Source: Cheilinus undulatus
Lineage: Eukaryota; Chordata; Actinopteri; Labriformes; Labridae
Reading direction: 5' to 3'
Assembly: GCF_018320785.1 (NCBI RefSeq)
Contig: NC_054873.1
Location: forward strand, 22,534,196 to 22,598,195
Length of the DNA: 64,000 nucleotides
Below the pieces are notes generated by a model. The model was not told where the DNA came from and searched no databases. It worked only from the letters and a program-made list of their open reading frames with translations. Position numbers and translations under genes: made by a program. This document shows, one piece after another, positions 13,501 through 28,500 of the stretch; within the stretch, counting starts at the first letter, position 1, and every line of letters starts with the position of its first letter.

Positions 13501-16500
13501 ATACAACTATAATTGAATGCTTTTATTGGCATAATGAAGATTTAAGTGAAGTATCCTCTTGTAAAAACATATTTTAGGGTGTGGTAATGATTTGTCTGAC
13601 CATTAGGGAGGAATTTGATTCATTACAGCACATTAAAATATGTGAAACTTATCTGAAAGACAACTAGAATCTGAATGGAAATAATGTCTTTGTTCTTTTA
13701 TCATTCCATCTAAAGCGTTACTTTGTTTGACTATATGCTGTTTGGCTTCACTGGAGACAGAACTGGAGATTATGCTGTTGATATTCCAGTCATGTAACAG
13801 CCATCATCATATTCAAGTACTGTAAAAGGCGAGGTCAAATGCTACACAGTGATTCCCCCTATACAAACCATAAAGCACACAATGGTGCGGCAAAAAGTGT
13901 AAGGGAACGGTTGTCATTTTCAACGGAAGAGCAAGCTCACCCCAGGACTTTGCCTATGCAGTTCACAGAAACAGCAGGACAGGAGGAAAAGAAAGAGAGA
14001 GGTATTTTGCAATAAATTATTTGGACTTAAACTGCGTACAGTCCCCTGTGATAGGATTCAGGCTTTGCTTGGTGTCCACATAAAGCCAAGCAATCTGGTC
14101 ATAAATAAAATAGATGTTGCCGCGCTTCTTTGATTGCTCTATTACATAGTGAAACAAGTGAGAAGCCGCAGCCAGTCCCTAAAACACAAAAGACATAATC
14201 AGACTAGTTAGACTTGGTATAAATGTTCATTTATTCCTCCAACTTTCCCATCCAAACCTGCTACTTTCTATCCTCTGGCTGATTTCATATTTAAAATAAT
14301 AGATTAGCTCATATTTTGGCATTATTTTCCTCTCAGTTTGACTGTAACCGTCAGTGACAAGGACAGCATCATTCCTTCTTCTTAAAAGAACTTGTGGCTG
14401 CACTGAAATCAAAGAAACTGCACTTTAGTTATATATATAGAGCTAAAGTGAAGCACAGAAAACATTGAAATGAATTATTATGTGTAATTCAAAGTATTTA
14501 TATCAAGGTGGAGCATTATATTTTAGAACTCCTGCATGCAATCACAGAGTGCACAATATTTAGACAGAAAACATCTGTATTAATGTCCCTATGCCTCTTC
14601 AGTTGTAGTGATTATCAAATGACCCATTTCGTTGACAAACTTAACCTAAATAAGGTGTTGCTCAAGATCTGTTTGTACACAGCGTGACAAAAAGAAATAC
14701 TCCATCTGTTGACGCTATTAGGTGTAATTTTTACCCTCTTGTGCCTAATGATCCATAAGCAAGCTGTGTGAGAGCTTAAGTGTGTGTTGTGTGTGTAGCC
14801 CCCTTCAGGCATAGCATGGGTGCAGATCTACATGTCTTTAACCTCTCTCTGTGTGAATACTAAAAGATACCCGGGGGCTTTCTGCAGGCTGAAACATAGC
14901 GCTGGAGGCTGTGGGCCTCACTATATTCACAGAAACCCACTAACCCTCTCCTGTGGAAGTGTTGATATCTCTTCTCTCTCCTGTTGTTGTTGTACCCTTT
15001 TTTGCATTACCAGAAGGGATCTGATTGTTGATATTATTCTAAAAGACCACTTGGCATTCTTGTGAGTCCAGCCTCCTCATGCTGAGCCCTTCAAGACGAG
15101 CAATAATTACAAATAAATGTGCACAGTTTGTGCAGGCTAAGGCCAAGAAACCATCTCTAATCCCCTCTCATCATTTGCAGTTAATTATAAAGGGTAGGAG
15201 ACATTCCACTAAGCTGTAAAAGTTATTTATTATATTTAACTTACTTATGATCCCTTCAATCATCACTATTTTCCTACTTTTTGGTAAACAATGTACTTGT
15301 TGATTATTAAATTATGAATACATTTTTAAAATGCTTGATTTTATAATTTGCATTTATCAATAATTTATGAAATCGCTACAATTTTCATCTATTGCTTAAA
15401 TGCTTGTAGATATTCAGCATTGTAGATATATATTGCATTCACAAAATGTCATGGCTATTGCAATTAGGGCTACCCCTTTCAAACAAAGTGCTCCATTAAT
15501 GAGTGTTATATCTCTAAATATTTTAAACATTTAAAAATCCATCTAGAGTTTCTCCTGTGAGGAGAGGACAGCAAAGGGATGCACTAATATCAAATATTCA
15601 TATCTTTCTATTTAATTAACAATGTTGTCCTGAAATCTTTCAGCATAAAAAGCCAAAGTGTTGTCTTTAATGAACACACGTACAACAGCAGAAGGGAGAT
15701 GTGATACATTTAAAGGACTAATGCATTTTAGGGCAAGATGATGTCATAACAAAAAGAATGATGCAATGAAGAGCACAGGATGTGGGCTTTGCTTTGATTA
15801 AAAGAGCAAGGTGTAGAATAAAGGCCAGTTAAAGTGTTGTGTCCATATGGCCCAGAAGCCCCGAGGCAGTGGGCCTACACTGGGGGCCTCGGCACTCTTC
15901 CCTCTCCATGGGACCCCAGCTGGTGAAACAAACCCCATTTACTTTCTGTGCCGCCTCAGCCGCCATTATGGACCTTGGCTGTGGCTCAGCCACTCTCCGC
16001 CATAATTAACAGCACTGATGCCACAACAATTACAGCCCGACACTGCACATGCACAGTGAATCAAAGAGCGAACTAATAGGAACAAAACAGAGTGAGCATT
16101 AAGAAGCTCAAGATGACTGCTGTTCCTTCAAATGGAATAAAAAGCAAAATCGTTGTGCTTCAAGCCCACAATCATTAGCCAGTAATTAGTTTACACAAAG
16201 CTCCCAGTTAAATGGCAAAATACTGTAATTAACACATGACAGAAAATCAAAGGCTACTTTGTAAGCATACGAGAGAAATAAGAGCCAGGGGCTCAGACGC
16301 TGTGTACAGATTGCATCTGTACTAAATGAACGATTTACCAATGATTATGCCCATTTTATTTGTTCTGAATAGGCCATAGACTAAAAGTTATTTGTTTTAT
16401 GAGGAGAAACCAAATCTTGATATTTTATACATCAATTACAATGTTAAGACTTTAAGCCATAAGCACAGTATTTGTGCCTAAATTAACATTGTCTTATAAT

Positions 16501-19500
16501 AAACCTTTGAGACATTTTTATAGAAATTAAATCAGCTGTAAAAACATGTGGCTCTAAACAGCATTGTAACTCAATAAATATAGGCGTACACATCTAAAAC
16601 AGTGTTGACAATAATGCCTGTATTATGATTTTATTGTCTCTGCCAGGTGTCCTAGGACATTAGATGGGATTTTGTTTTTCTCTACACACTGACACCAGTT
16701 GATGTGTGTGCCTCAGAGGATGGATAATGGTCGTGTGTCTTAACAGATATTTTATCTATTGATTTAATAATCTGTGGCTCTTGGGACAATGCTCAAAATA
16801 TTGTTCCACGGGGACAAGCATTGTGAATGTAACATTTAGACAACCCACACTGAACTAAATGCTGACATCCCTCTGACCCTGCCGTGACCTCCGCTTTTGA
16901 TCCATCTGTTAAGAATCTAGTTTTTACCACGGAAACTTTTAACGCCTGACTCCTTATTGGTATGAGTGTAATAATAATAACAATAAACTTTATTTGTACT
17001 GCACTTCTCTAAAACCATTGCTTTGAAAGGAACCATAAAAACAAGACACAATAGTAAAAAACATCCATTTAGGAAGAAGTAATAGGGTTAATAAAACACA
17101 GCTAAAACACAAAACTTAAATTCAATAAAACATTGCATAAAAGTAAGTATATAAGAAGAAGTGGTGTTGCAGTTTATGACAGTGGTGGAAGTGATGTAGT
17201 CCTTTGAGACAAATCTTTACCTGAATCCATTCTCTCTTCCATTTCTCAGGACCATAACAATGGTATTTCTGCAGGGCCCAGTTATAGCAGCTTAGATGAC
17301 ATGTATCACAGTATGCTATACCACGGCCACCATGCTCTGAGTCAATCTTAAAGAGCCAGCGCTGCACTCCAATGTTCTTTGTCAGGAGCTCAGCCAGTGT
17401 TTCATGGAGCTAAAACAACACAGGGAAATGTGAATTAAAAAACATATTTAATCAGAGGTAAAACTGAAAATAGTTCTGGGTTATCAGGCATTTAATGAAG
17501 TCTGACATACAACTGTTTGTTTGATCTCTGACCTGGCTGAGTGAGTAGATGTCTCCTTGACCAGGTGGTACTTCAACCTCTGCCCCCACAAAGATTTTCC
17601 TTCCTCCAGACTTTGTGCCGTAGAGCTGTGCAACAGCCGGCTCTGGAGCCAGGATTGGCACTCCTAGCTCATCAGCCACTGCCAGGTCATCCACATGGGC
17701 CACTCCACCCACAATATAGGCCTGCTTCCCCTGGATCAGGTTCCAGATGCGCTTCAGGGTGTGTGGACTGTACTTCAGCAGTGTAGAGAGGCACATGTTA
17801 TGGGTCTGGAAGAGAAGAGGAGAAAAAGATTATTGCCAGAGCTAAGAGTTTTAAGTGTGTCTTCCAAGAGTTGTTCCATGACCTGATTTATCACTGTGTA
17901 CACACAACACATCTATTATTGTAACAGCCAGCAGGGTGTTGACCTCTCCTGTATTCCGGCAGGTTGAATTGATAAAAGTTGCCGGTGGGAGGCCTCCCCT
18001 ATCCTTCACATCTTTAATGTGTGCTAGCAATGAGCTCCTTGGGAATATAACTAATTACTTCACATCTGTATTTATTTGATCCACATGGAATTATCCCTTC
18101 TGTCACTGGCAGAATGCGCTGCCAGCCATGGGTAGCAGTGATTCATCTCAGCAACACGTCTGGCACAGTTTAACAACAAAACAGCAGGAAAATCAATAGA
18201 CAGAAATGAAGACCATGTCATGGTGCACAGTCAATCTGGTGCAAAAAGATGTAAAACAACAGATAAAATGGCTCCGTGTAAAAAGACAATAAAACAGCAC
18301 CTTGATTTTATTGCGCTCGGGTAATTCAGAGGATTAAGAATTTTTTGTAGTGCTGCAGTTAGATGAAATGAGTAAGTTAATTAAACCAGTATGCAATTTA
18401 ATTGTTTACTGAACATTATCTAGAGGCATTTCAATGTATATTAATTAAGTATGCCTCAATAAAGCTTTAGTTTGTTTACTTTGAAATAACAAAGATATTT
18501 AATTCCAAAAGTAGCAAAAGGAAAGAAAAAGTATTAAACAGAGTGTGGCTCTCATGGGACTGCTATAGTAAAATCTCCAAACAGTATCCTCTAAAAGGAG
18601 GACTCACAGAATACAGATGCATTTTAAAAGAATAGTATAATTATTTAAAAAGCTTTAAAATCCTGCTGAAAAAGTTTACACACACACACAAACTGTGACC
18701 CTACCGGGAAATAATCAACCGCCTCAGGGGTGAGGATGACAAAGCGCCTGCTGCAGGATGGAGCTTGACTTGTCGTGGCATCAGCCCCATACGCGGGGTG
18801 CTCACACTTTAGCAGGCTGCTGTAATAGTGCAAGATGTCCTCCCCTAGATGCCACGGACATACGTAGACGACTTCCACATTTTCATCTGAAATAAAACAT
18901 AAGGCTTCACAAATCAGATCAGAACAAGCAAGCTAATGTGCTCATTGTATGATATATGAAGCTGTAAAAGGCACCCACCTCTAATTTCACAAAGTCTGCT
19001 TATTTGGATGTTCTGTGAGATGTCAAATTTCTTGAACCTCTGTTGTTGGCTTTGGGAGAATCCTGAGAGAACAAGACATTCAGACAGTGAGCAACATCGT
19101 CTTTCATTAGCTTTATTCAGAATCTTTAGTTCAAACTACCCTTTAATGTGCATGTCATTAAAATTAGGGTTGTGTTAGTTCAGTCCAAGCACACAGTAGA
19201 GGGATCTGATGATTAATTTAGTGTAATAACTAGCAGGTGCAGTGTCTTTAGTGTGCTGGGAAGTTCTGTCGCACCATGTCCAGCCACCACTGAGCTACAT
19301 TCAGTGGTACCTCCAGGATTTTACTCAATGTCTGTCTGGATTTCTGCCTGAGAGAGAATCCTCAACTGAATCAAGGTAATTAAATGATTGGATTCATGCT
19401 AATTAACAACAATGGGGTTCAACTTTCTAATTATCCTTGCTCACACAGCACTCTCTGAAGCCACCCCGAGTGCAAATAAAGCATTCCATCTGCTAGTAAT

Positions 19501-22500
19501 TAGGCTTAATAATTTTAGACAACCGCTCAATGATTTACAATGCACATGCCTGATTACAGTCTAAATGTGAGCGCCACAGTGAAATTAGAACAAGAACAGA
19601 TCATAGCATGTACTCTGTGTCAAGTTCAAAAACACAGCAGCTCCTCCTCTCTTTTAGTATTTTTTTCTTTTGCAAAGCAATAAAATAAGACCTTTGTGCC
19701 TCTTGCAAATATTCTACATAATGGCTTTTCATTTGCTTAATCTGCAAATTAAATGGCGATTGAGAGTAAATTGTTCAGTTCCCTGGCACAGGGACTGTCA
19801 TCATCCTGTGAGTGCTTTCCTGCAGAGAGTCATTTGAATGAGACGGAGTGCCTCCACCAGTGCTTCAGACTGGGGCGGCAGAGTGGCGAGACAGGGGATG
19901 ACTGCTGCTAGATCAGATGTGTGTGTGTGTGTGTGTGTGCGTAGCAGGCGGAGAAAGCTACCTAATGAAGGGATGTGGATAATGGTCCTCTTGGAAGACT
20001 GGATGTGTTTCCAGTTGGCTGCCAGATGCTGGGGATGGAGAAAAAGAGTGATCAGATAGGGGACTGCCTGAGCGTGTATCAACACACACGCACATACACA
20101 CACAAATCATCATCACTGCATTGCTAAAACACATCAGGTCAATATCTCTGGGCTAACAGCAGCAAACCAAGCATAAAATACTACCTTAATTAAATTAAGC
20201 GTTTACTTTAGAAACATCTTGCAATTAATTCAATCAGCTTGGTACATGATGCTACCACTAGTGGAAGATTAGCAGGCTTAATTAACAGGGCATGAATGTT
20301 TAAAGTGTGAAAACATACATTTTTTTCATGTATACACACACTGTGATGTTAAACTAAATGAACTCGTAGGTACTAATTAATATTATGTCAGAACTCCATA
20401 AGATGCTCAACCCAGATGACAGCACAGACATGACATCTATGCTGAACAGGAAAAAATGTAATAGATTAAGGAAGAGCGCTATCATACACTCTCTTGAAGT
20501 ACTAAATAGAACTTTTTTTTGTGCTGTAGGAAAAAAAGTGACCAAAGGTGGAAAAACTAATTACATTTACTCATATTACTTGAAATTGAGTTGCTTGTTT
20601 TGTACATTTTTTAAATTGGAAATGTTATTTTTACATAAGTTTATTTTGTCGGAAACTTTGAACTTCACTTCATCTTAAAAAGCATAAAATAGTAAATAAG
20701 TAAAATGAAATATGGAAAAAAAAAAGTCAATGAGCGGAGGTCCAAGCTCTCTGTCAACAACATGAAGTGGCCAATACTTTGGCTTCAATTACAATTTGGG
20801 CAATAGCACATAAGGAGAGAATGCTTCTACATCCAAAAACAGCATTTTACATCATTATAAAGTAATAGCTTTATCTAAAAAAACGCATTCTCTATTTGTT
20901 ATTGCAATTTAAGGAAAGATCATTTAATTGTAGAACCCACGTGAGTGTCAAAAGTAACTACTCGCTACTCAGTACTTTGAGTAAACTTTAAATTGATTAC
21001 TTTTGACTTTTACTTGAGTGGATTTACAGAGAAGTGATTTTAGTGTCATGTGACTATATATAGCTGAAATACAATACATTGCTTTCCACAATATTAATTA
21101 AATCAATTTTTTTGAAAATAAAAACCTCAAAATGCACTTTTCCACATATTCCACATTATTAAGCAGGCCACAGGTTTCAAGCAATGAAGGAAAGAAAAAG
21201 GATCTCTCTGTTGCTGAAAAGTGTCAAATAGTGCAATGTCTTGGACAGGGAATGAAAACATTAGATATTTCATGAAACATTAATCGTGATCATCGTAAAA
21301 AATTTGTGGTTGATTCAGAGCACAGACGGGTTCCTGCAGATAAAGGCATAATAAGGAAGGTTTCTGATGGACAAATTCATCAGATTAAGAGAGCAGATGC
21401 TAAAATGCCATTACAAAGCAGCAAACAGGTATTTGAAGCTGCTGGTGCCTCTGGAGTCCCACCAACCTCAAGGTGTAGGATCCTCCAGAGGCTTGCAGTC
21501 ATGCACAAATCTACTATTCGGCCGCCCGATCCAATGTTCACAAGCAGAAACGGTTGCAGTGGGCCCAGAAACACATGAAGACTCATTTTCAAACAGTCTT
21601 GTTGACTGGTGAGTGCTGTGCAACCCTGGATGGTCCAGATGGAGGAGTAGTGGATAGTTGGTGGATGGCCACCATGTCCCAACAAGGCTGTGACGTCAGC
21701 AAGCAGGTGGCAGAGTCATGTTTTGGGCTGGATTCATGAGGAGAGAGCTGATAGGCCCCTTTAGGGTCCCTGAAGGTGTGAAAATGACCTCGGCAAAGTA
21801 TTTTAGTTTCTGACCGACCACTTTCCTCCATGGTAAAAAAATGACTGACCACAGTGACAAAAAAGAAGAGTATTCCCTTCTGTAGCAAAGTTCAGTCTGT
21901 TCATCTCAGACCACAAGTACTAAAGCAGCACATTTACTGTAGGTTGAAATTATACAGTGCCTATAAAAAGTATTCACCCCCTTGGATGTTTGACCTTTTA
22001 TTGACTTTATTAATCAACCATGATCAATATAATATGGCTTTTTGACTAAAACAAATGTAAAAAAGAACCCTCCCTAATGTCAGAGTGAGAAGATATTTCA
22101 ACAAAGTAATGTCAATTGAATAAAAATATGTAAGGTAAAATTAGTGATTAAATACACCCCCTTTAAAGTGACTGCTTTAATTCAAGAGAGTCCCACCTAA
22201 TTGTGCTAGTAGTCTCACAATTAGTGAAATATGGTTCAAATGAGTGCAGTGAATGTGTCTCAAATGATTTTAGTATTAAGGCGCCTGTGTTTGAAAGGTC
22301 CAGAAACTGGTTAATCAGTATTCCTTGCTACCATTACACTACAAAGACAAAAAAAAAACACTCCAAGCAACTCAGAGAAAAGGTTATTGAAAAGTCAAAG
22401 TGAGGGGATGGATCCAAAAAGAATTTCCAAGTCACTAAGCATCCCCCAGAGTTCAGTTAAATCCATCATCAAGAAATGGAAAGAATATGGCTCATGTGTA

Positions 22501-25500
22501 AATTTTTCCTTACAAACTGAGTGACCGTACAAGAATGAGACAAGTGAAAGCGGTGCACAATAAGCACCAAAACGGTACTTATCGGTCCTCAGACAACACG
22601 CTATGTTTGGCAGACACCAAGCACTGCACATCACCACAAACGTACCAATACCACTAGAAAGCTCGGTGGTGGCACCATCATGCTGTGGAGATGCTCCTCA
22701 GCAGCTGGCCCTGGAAGGCTTGTGAAGGCATAGGGTAAAATGAAAGCAGTAAATATGGGAAAGTCCTGGAGGACAATCTTATTCAGTCTGCGACACAATT
22801 ACAGCTTGGGAAAAGATATATTTTACAATGACCTGAAGCATACAACAAATGCTACACAGAGCAGATGAAAGACAACAAGATGAATATTTTGGAGCCAAAG
22901 AGTTAAAACCAAGGGCTGTTCACACCTGATCCCTGTGCAACCTGATAGAGCTTGAGCAGTTTTGAAAAGGGGGCTTTAATAGGCACTGTATACCATGGGA
23001 GATGATCCTGCATAGTTGAAACCCTTTGCACCTCTAACAGGGTGAGGTTCAGACAAAGATTTTTATTGCCTCCCTGGAAAAAAAATACGTTTTCAATTGC
23101 AATCTAGAAAGGGTTTCTGGCAGGTTATGACACAGAGTGAAATGAAAACTGATACTTCTATATGACACTAAAGCAAATAATTCCACCAGAGAAAAGATCT
23201 TACATATTCTATTTTGTCATTGTAAATAACTAAAACTGCTGCCAGGGGGTAGGTGAAGGATAAAGCAATAAATTCCCTGCACTAACAATCTCTATTTAGA
23301 TTTTCTGCATCCAAGATTCACAACGAGTGATACAGTTGACTGTTAATAGACAGCAGGATAATATATGTTGTTCATATATCAAACAAAATCAGCAAAAAAA
23401 TGAGAGATCACAATTTATCCACAGGGTCCCCCAAAACACAAACTGAAAGTTCCGAACAGAAGCTTTAAGGTCTTACAAACAAGACCTAAAGTAACTCTTT
23501 CAGATTGTGCTGGTAATTTTATTTTGATTGGTAAAAATTGAATGGAACATGTACCAAACTCAGTGTTTTTATATGTTAAATCCAAGTCTAGTTTAGCTAA
23601 TTCTAAAAAGAAAAGAATGAAAAAGGGGGCTAAAAAGCCTGTTACCTGTGCTCTCCTGCGGTAATTCTCCAGCTGTCTGAAGCGCCGGGCCTGCAGGGCC
23701 TTCCTGACACAACGCATCTGATTGTGCACCCACCATGAGATGCCGATGGTCTCTGCCGCCCACTTGTGTCGACAGTGGCTCAGGTAGGCTGTTCGGGCTA
23801 AGTAGCGCCTCCAGCACGACTGGATGTGGGTGGCAGCTGCCTCTGTGCCTCCCTCTCCCTTGTAGCGCTGACCTGGGCGTACAACCAGGCCTAAAACCTC
23901 CTCCCAGTTTTCCAGCACTGAGAGGAGGCTGGTCACTGGAGGAGCCTTTCTCCAACCATCATCCCAGCTGAGTGCAAACTCCACCAAACGTTCCCCGCTC
24001 ACTTTGGCTACAGGCACAGCAAAGTCCCTGAGCAGCTTCTCCAAAGCCTCGAGAGCATCCAGAACACTGCTCCAGCACAGGCTAAAGCTCTGCTTAAAGA
24101 GATGGAAATCTGTGGACGTTGGGTTGATCTGTCCTTTTATGATGGTGAAGGGGTGTTTGCTGATGTTTGCAGGAATCTGCACAGGCTAATTCAAAAGAAC
24201 AGAGAATAACCAATGAACAAACTGTACCCCAAAATAAAACACCTGTTTCAGATCACTTCTCTTTCTAGATTTCTCTTAACATTAATGTGAAACAATAATG
24301 TGTTCCTACTTGAGGGGTTCCATGGCTGAGATTATTGGTGCCTTGGATAGATTCCATGTGGTCCAGGCTCTTGGAGGATGTAGTAGTAGGAGGTGGAGTC
24401 TTTGTGGGCCAGAGAGGTGTGCATTCTCTGACAGGTCTTACAGTGGTGGATTCAGGATCTACCTCCCATCTAAGCTTCTTGTTGTGCCTGGGCTTTAAGC
24501 TTTTCAGATCTAAAATCATGAATACTAAAATTAGCTCTAGTAGGGGTTACTCACTGGTACATAGCAAAACTGGAGTGATGAAATCTCAGTGTTGAACACT
24601 GTGTGAACTCCCAAAGCGTAATTCTAACACTATTCTGAGTTAAATGGCTTTCATTGTTGGAGTTATTTGACAGTGTTAATCATCAGTGTTTGTCCAACTC
24701 TATAGAGTGTCAATTGATCTAAACTCTGCCCACTGCCAATTCAAATCGGAACAGTTTCCCCACCATGCCCTTGGGCAGAATGTTTAAAATGTATTTAGAT
24801 GTTGCCTGTGGTAACTGTGTAGTAACTGTATTATTGTTGTTTTTATATTAGACATGTCTGCACCATAAGTGAAGTTATCCACGGAGATAGTCGCTTTGTA
24901 GTAAAGGGTGGGGAACTCATTTTAAAACACGCAACTTCAGGTGTTCAAAAAAAGTTGCAATCTTTAAGTATGAGAAGTGCATTGCAATGTGTCAATGATT
25001 AAAATCGCATACACTTCTAATTTACACCCATAGTGAAAGGAAATAACACACTGATGTGTTAAAGTACAATTTAATGTGTAAAAACAACCCTGTGAATGTT
25101 AAAATGAACACTATAAGAGAGTTAAAATATTAACACCGTCCAAAGTGTACATTAAACTCAAAACCAGTGAGAACTATATAAACTCATAAAAACGTTTAAA
25201 TTTAACATAATAGGAGTTGAATCAACACTGATGATTTTGCAGTGTATTCACTTAGTACTAGGGACACATGATATTGGATTTTGGCTGATATCCAGATATT
25301 TACAGATCAATTTGAACCGATATCGATATCGATATCTAAATGTAGTTCAGGCCTAAAGCTTCAGTCCTTAAAACACACAATTTAAAGATAAGAGATGACA
25401 ACAAAACACATTTCAGTACTTAAGACATACTTTAAAGCAGACCTATTCAATTAGCGACCCAGGGGCCACATTAGGCCCAGAACCAACCCCCAAGTGGCCC

Positions 25501-28500
25501 AGCCTGTGGTCATGCCAGAGATGCAGAGGGTAAACGGTTTCACAAGTTTTCATGAATTCCCACAGTATTTCAGACCATGAACGCAACACTCCACGTAGCC
25601 TGGCAACAGTCTAGCTACAATGCACTGCGTTGTTTTGAAGCGTGGCTAGCGATGCTGAAAAAAGTAGCCCCAAGATACCGAGTATAAAACATGTCCTTTT
25701 TAACTGTAGCTACAACTGTGCAAATTTAGTTTTAATGCACTTTAGGATATGCCTGGGTAAGATGTGACTGAAATTATTATCAACAGAATTTCATTTTATT
25801 TTCTCACACTATTTATTTAATTTTTATTCAGGTGAAAAAAGCACTTCTATAACCTCAAGTTATGTTCAAATATAGCTCTGTTGTTATGTTTTTATGCACT
25901 TTTTGATGTGCTTTTGTCATGTTGCAAAATTTACAAGGGAGACTATGAATAAAAAGTGCAAATTTTTCATCAAAGTGATATGTATTGGTTTGAAATTTGA
26001 CATAACCAGCTGCTTACTGGGAGCCGAACATGTCTGGCCTGGCTACTACTACGGCTAATACTGGCAGAAATGTTCCTATCTGCCGATACTGATAATATAT
26101 TAATAATATTGAGCATCCTTATTTAGTACTACAGAGAAAAGATCCAGTGGAAGCTGTCCCTACTACAACAGAGTCACAAACAAAACATAGTGAAGACAAT
26201 GAGAGGGAAAGCAATGTCAGAATGAAGACAAAGTTGTCATTTTCTTTTATTGGAGTGATAAATCCTACCTATATATGACCTAAACTGTTTCAAGACAATC
26301 ACTTTAAGTTTCAAAATTTCCAAGGACATAACATATCTTCATGTTTACCAATCCAGACCTCATTCACCAGTTAACTTTATATTAAATTTCTTCTCTTAGG
26401 AGAAATTGGAGTATGTACTTTGAGTTTGAACATGTAAAGTTTGGATGAAGAATCCTGGAAAATGTTTTATCTTAAGTAGAGTCTGTGTAAGAACTGACCT
26501 ATTTTAGAAGAAAGTGCATCCTCTCTGAGATGAAGAGAAGCAGCCTTGTGCTGAATTGACATAAGAAGCAAACTTGTGTCTGGCACTGCTGAAAAAGTAA
26601 AATAATGAATTCTTAAAAAACAGTGCTTAACCTTGTTCACATAAATCTGAGTCCAGGAAAGATGGAAAATATGAGATTGTAACAGAAAAAACTTATTAAT
26701 AAATCAATTAAAAAAAAGAATTAAAATACATAGAAAAGCTCCCAGAAATGTGAAACAGAATTTGTAGTTTTTCATTTTTTACAAGGTAAACGACAACAAT
26801 CAATTAACATTTGTCTGCAATATAAGAGACATTTACCTGTTGTCGGGACTTCTTTAGGCATTGCCAGGTTATTCTGGCGTTTTGGATCAAATGCCTGATG
26901 ACTCACCATGGGGCCGGTGATTGTTTTCTGAGGTTTTGACAGAACAAACAATGTTTTTTAGATCAGACACTGCACATCCAATTAAAAAGACATAAACTGG
27001 ACAATGTTACCATATCCTTTTCCAGTACTTGTTGGTCTTGCCCTATAAGTTGGTGACCACAGTAAAAGTATACTGATCTGAGCTCCATAAGTGAGATTTC
27101 TCCTCTTCTCTTGAGAGATTTTTGCCCTTTGGGAGTTGGCCAGCCATTAGTCAGTCATATGCAAGAGAAACATATAACACGCTTGCAGATTGAGTACAAA
27201 AAAGAGACCTATATGTTTGCAAACTAAATATTTTCTGGATTTATTTTGAACTTAGGAGATCCAAGTTGCAAAAATGAACAATCTCCTTAAATTAATCACA
27301 ATAGTATCATAAAGTGGCTGAGATCAGGTATGATAAGCACCACTACTTTAACACACGACTATTTTTAAAAAACTTTTAATATTCAAATTCCTTTTAGATA
27401 TAAAAAAGATTATATCTGAGTCCTCCTCATGCAAAGTTTTTGCTGCTGCTGTCCTTCCCTTCATTCTCCTCAGACCACTGAGCTCTCTGACAGACCACAG
27501 GTAGAAGACAGGTGTTGGGAGAGTCTTCCCTCAAAGGCACACATCTGTTTTTGGATGAGGTTGGGGAAAAAGGTGGCACCTTGCGTAAAAATTGCTAAAA
27601 CGCAAAAACTCACTCCCTTGCACAAGTATGGAGTGGAGAAGAGCTGGCCTGAGTTGCAGGAGATGGCAGCAGGCAGAGAGCCAGTGGTTAGCAGTTGGGG
27701 AAGCTACGGCTGTCTTATTGGCATGCTGGACCAGGTACCCTCTTCTGTCCTGAGACAGCTGTAAACCAGTAGCCCATAGCACAGCAATCAGGCGCCTGTT
27801 TCTTTAGAAGAATGCTGATGTGCTGCAATCTGCTGTTTTCCGCTTTCTGCAGCCAGCACTTCCATCTCTCCTATATCAGAGTGACAGTCTTGGCTGCTTT
27901 TTCTCATGTCAGATATAGATTCAGGACAACATATTGGGAAAGTGGATGTAAAATTTATCTTAAACTAATGTCGACCTTTGCAAAGATTAATCTGTTTGCT
28001 CTGGGAAGTGCTGGCTGTCATCACTGAGCCAGGTGACCTTTATGTCACTTTTTCTCTGAGCATGAAACTCAAAGCAATCTATTAATTTAGAGCTATGCCA
28101 CTACTCTTCACTCCAGCATAAAGTGACTGTTCTGGGATTAAAGGAGTAAGTATCAGAGGGAGGGAAAATGATTCCAAATTTATCATTATTTTAGCAGAAG
28201 CTCTTCAAATGCTTTCTAATCAAATCTTTCCTGAGGCATGTGCTGTATGTTTCCATTAAAATCAGCAACACAGAGATTTTTTCTGTTTTCTGGCTACACA
28301 AAGCAAACAGCTGGAGGACAAGATACTATTGTTTTCATATCATAGTCTTTTCCAACATTAAGCTGAAGTGTAATGGGGGAAATTGGCTCTGTAAATAAGA
28401 CACTACCACCTCAGTCCCATTAAAAGGCTGAAAGTTCTAATTCAGTTAAATTAATATTTCAAGTCCACAGTGTTTATTTAGGCCCATATTACTTTTAAAA

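Noticed and set aside
27429-27764. 111-codon plus-strand open frame
   Set aside because: No splice sites or promoter, no family resemblance; lies in an iqch intron and looks like chance.
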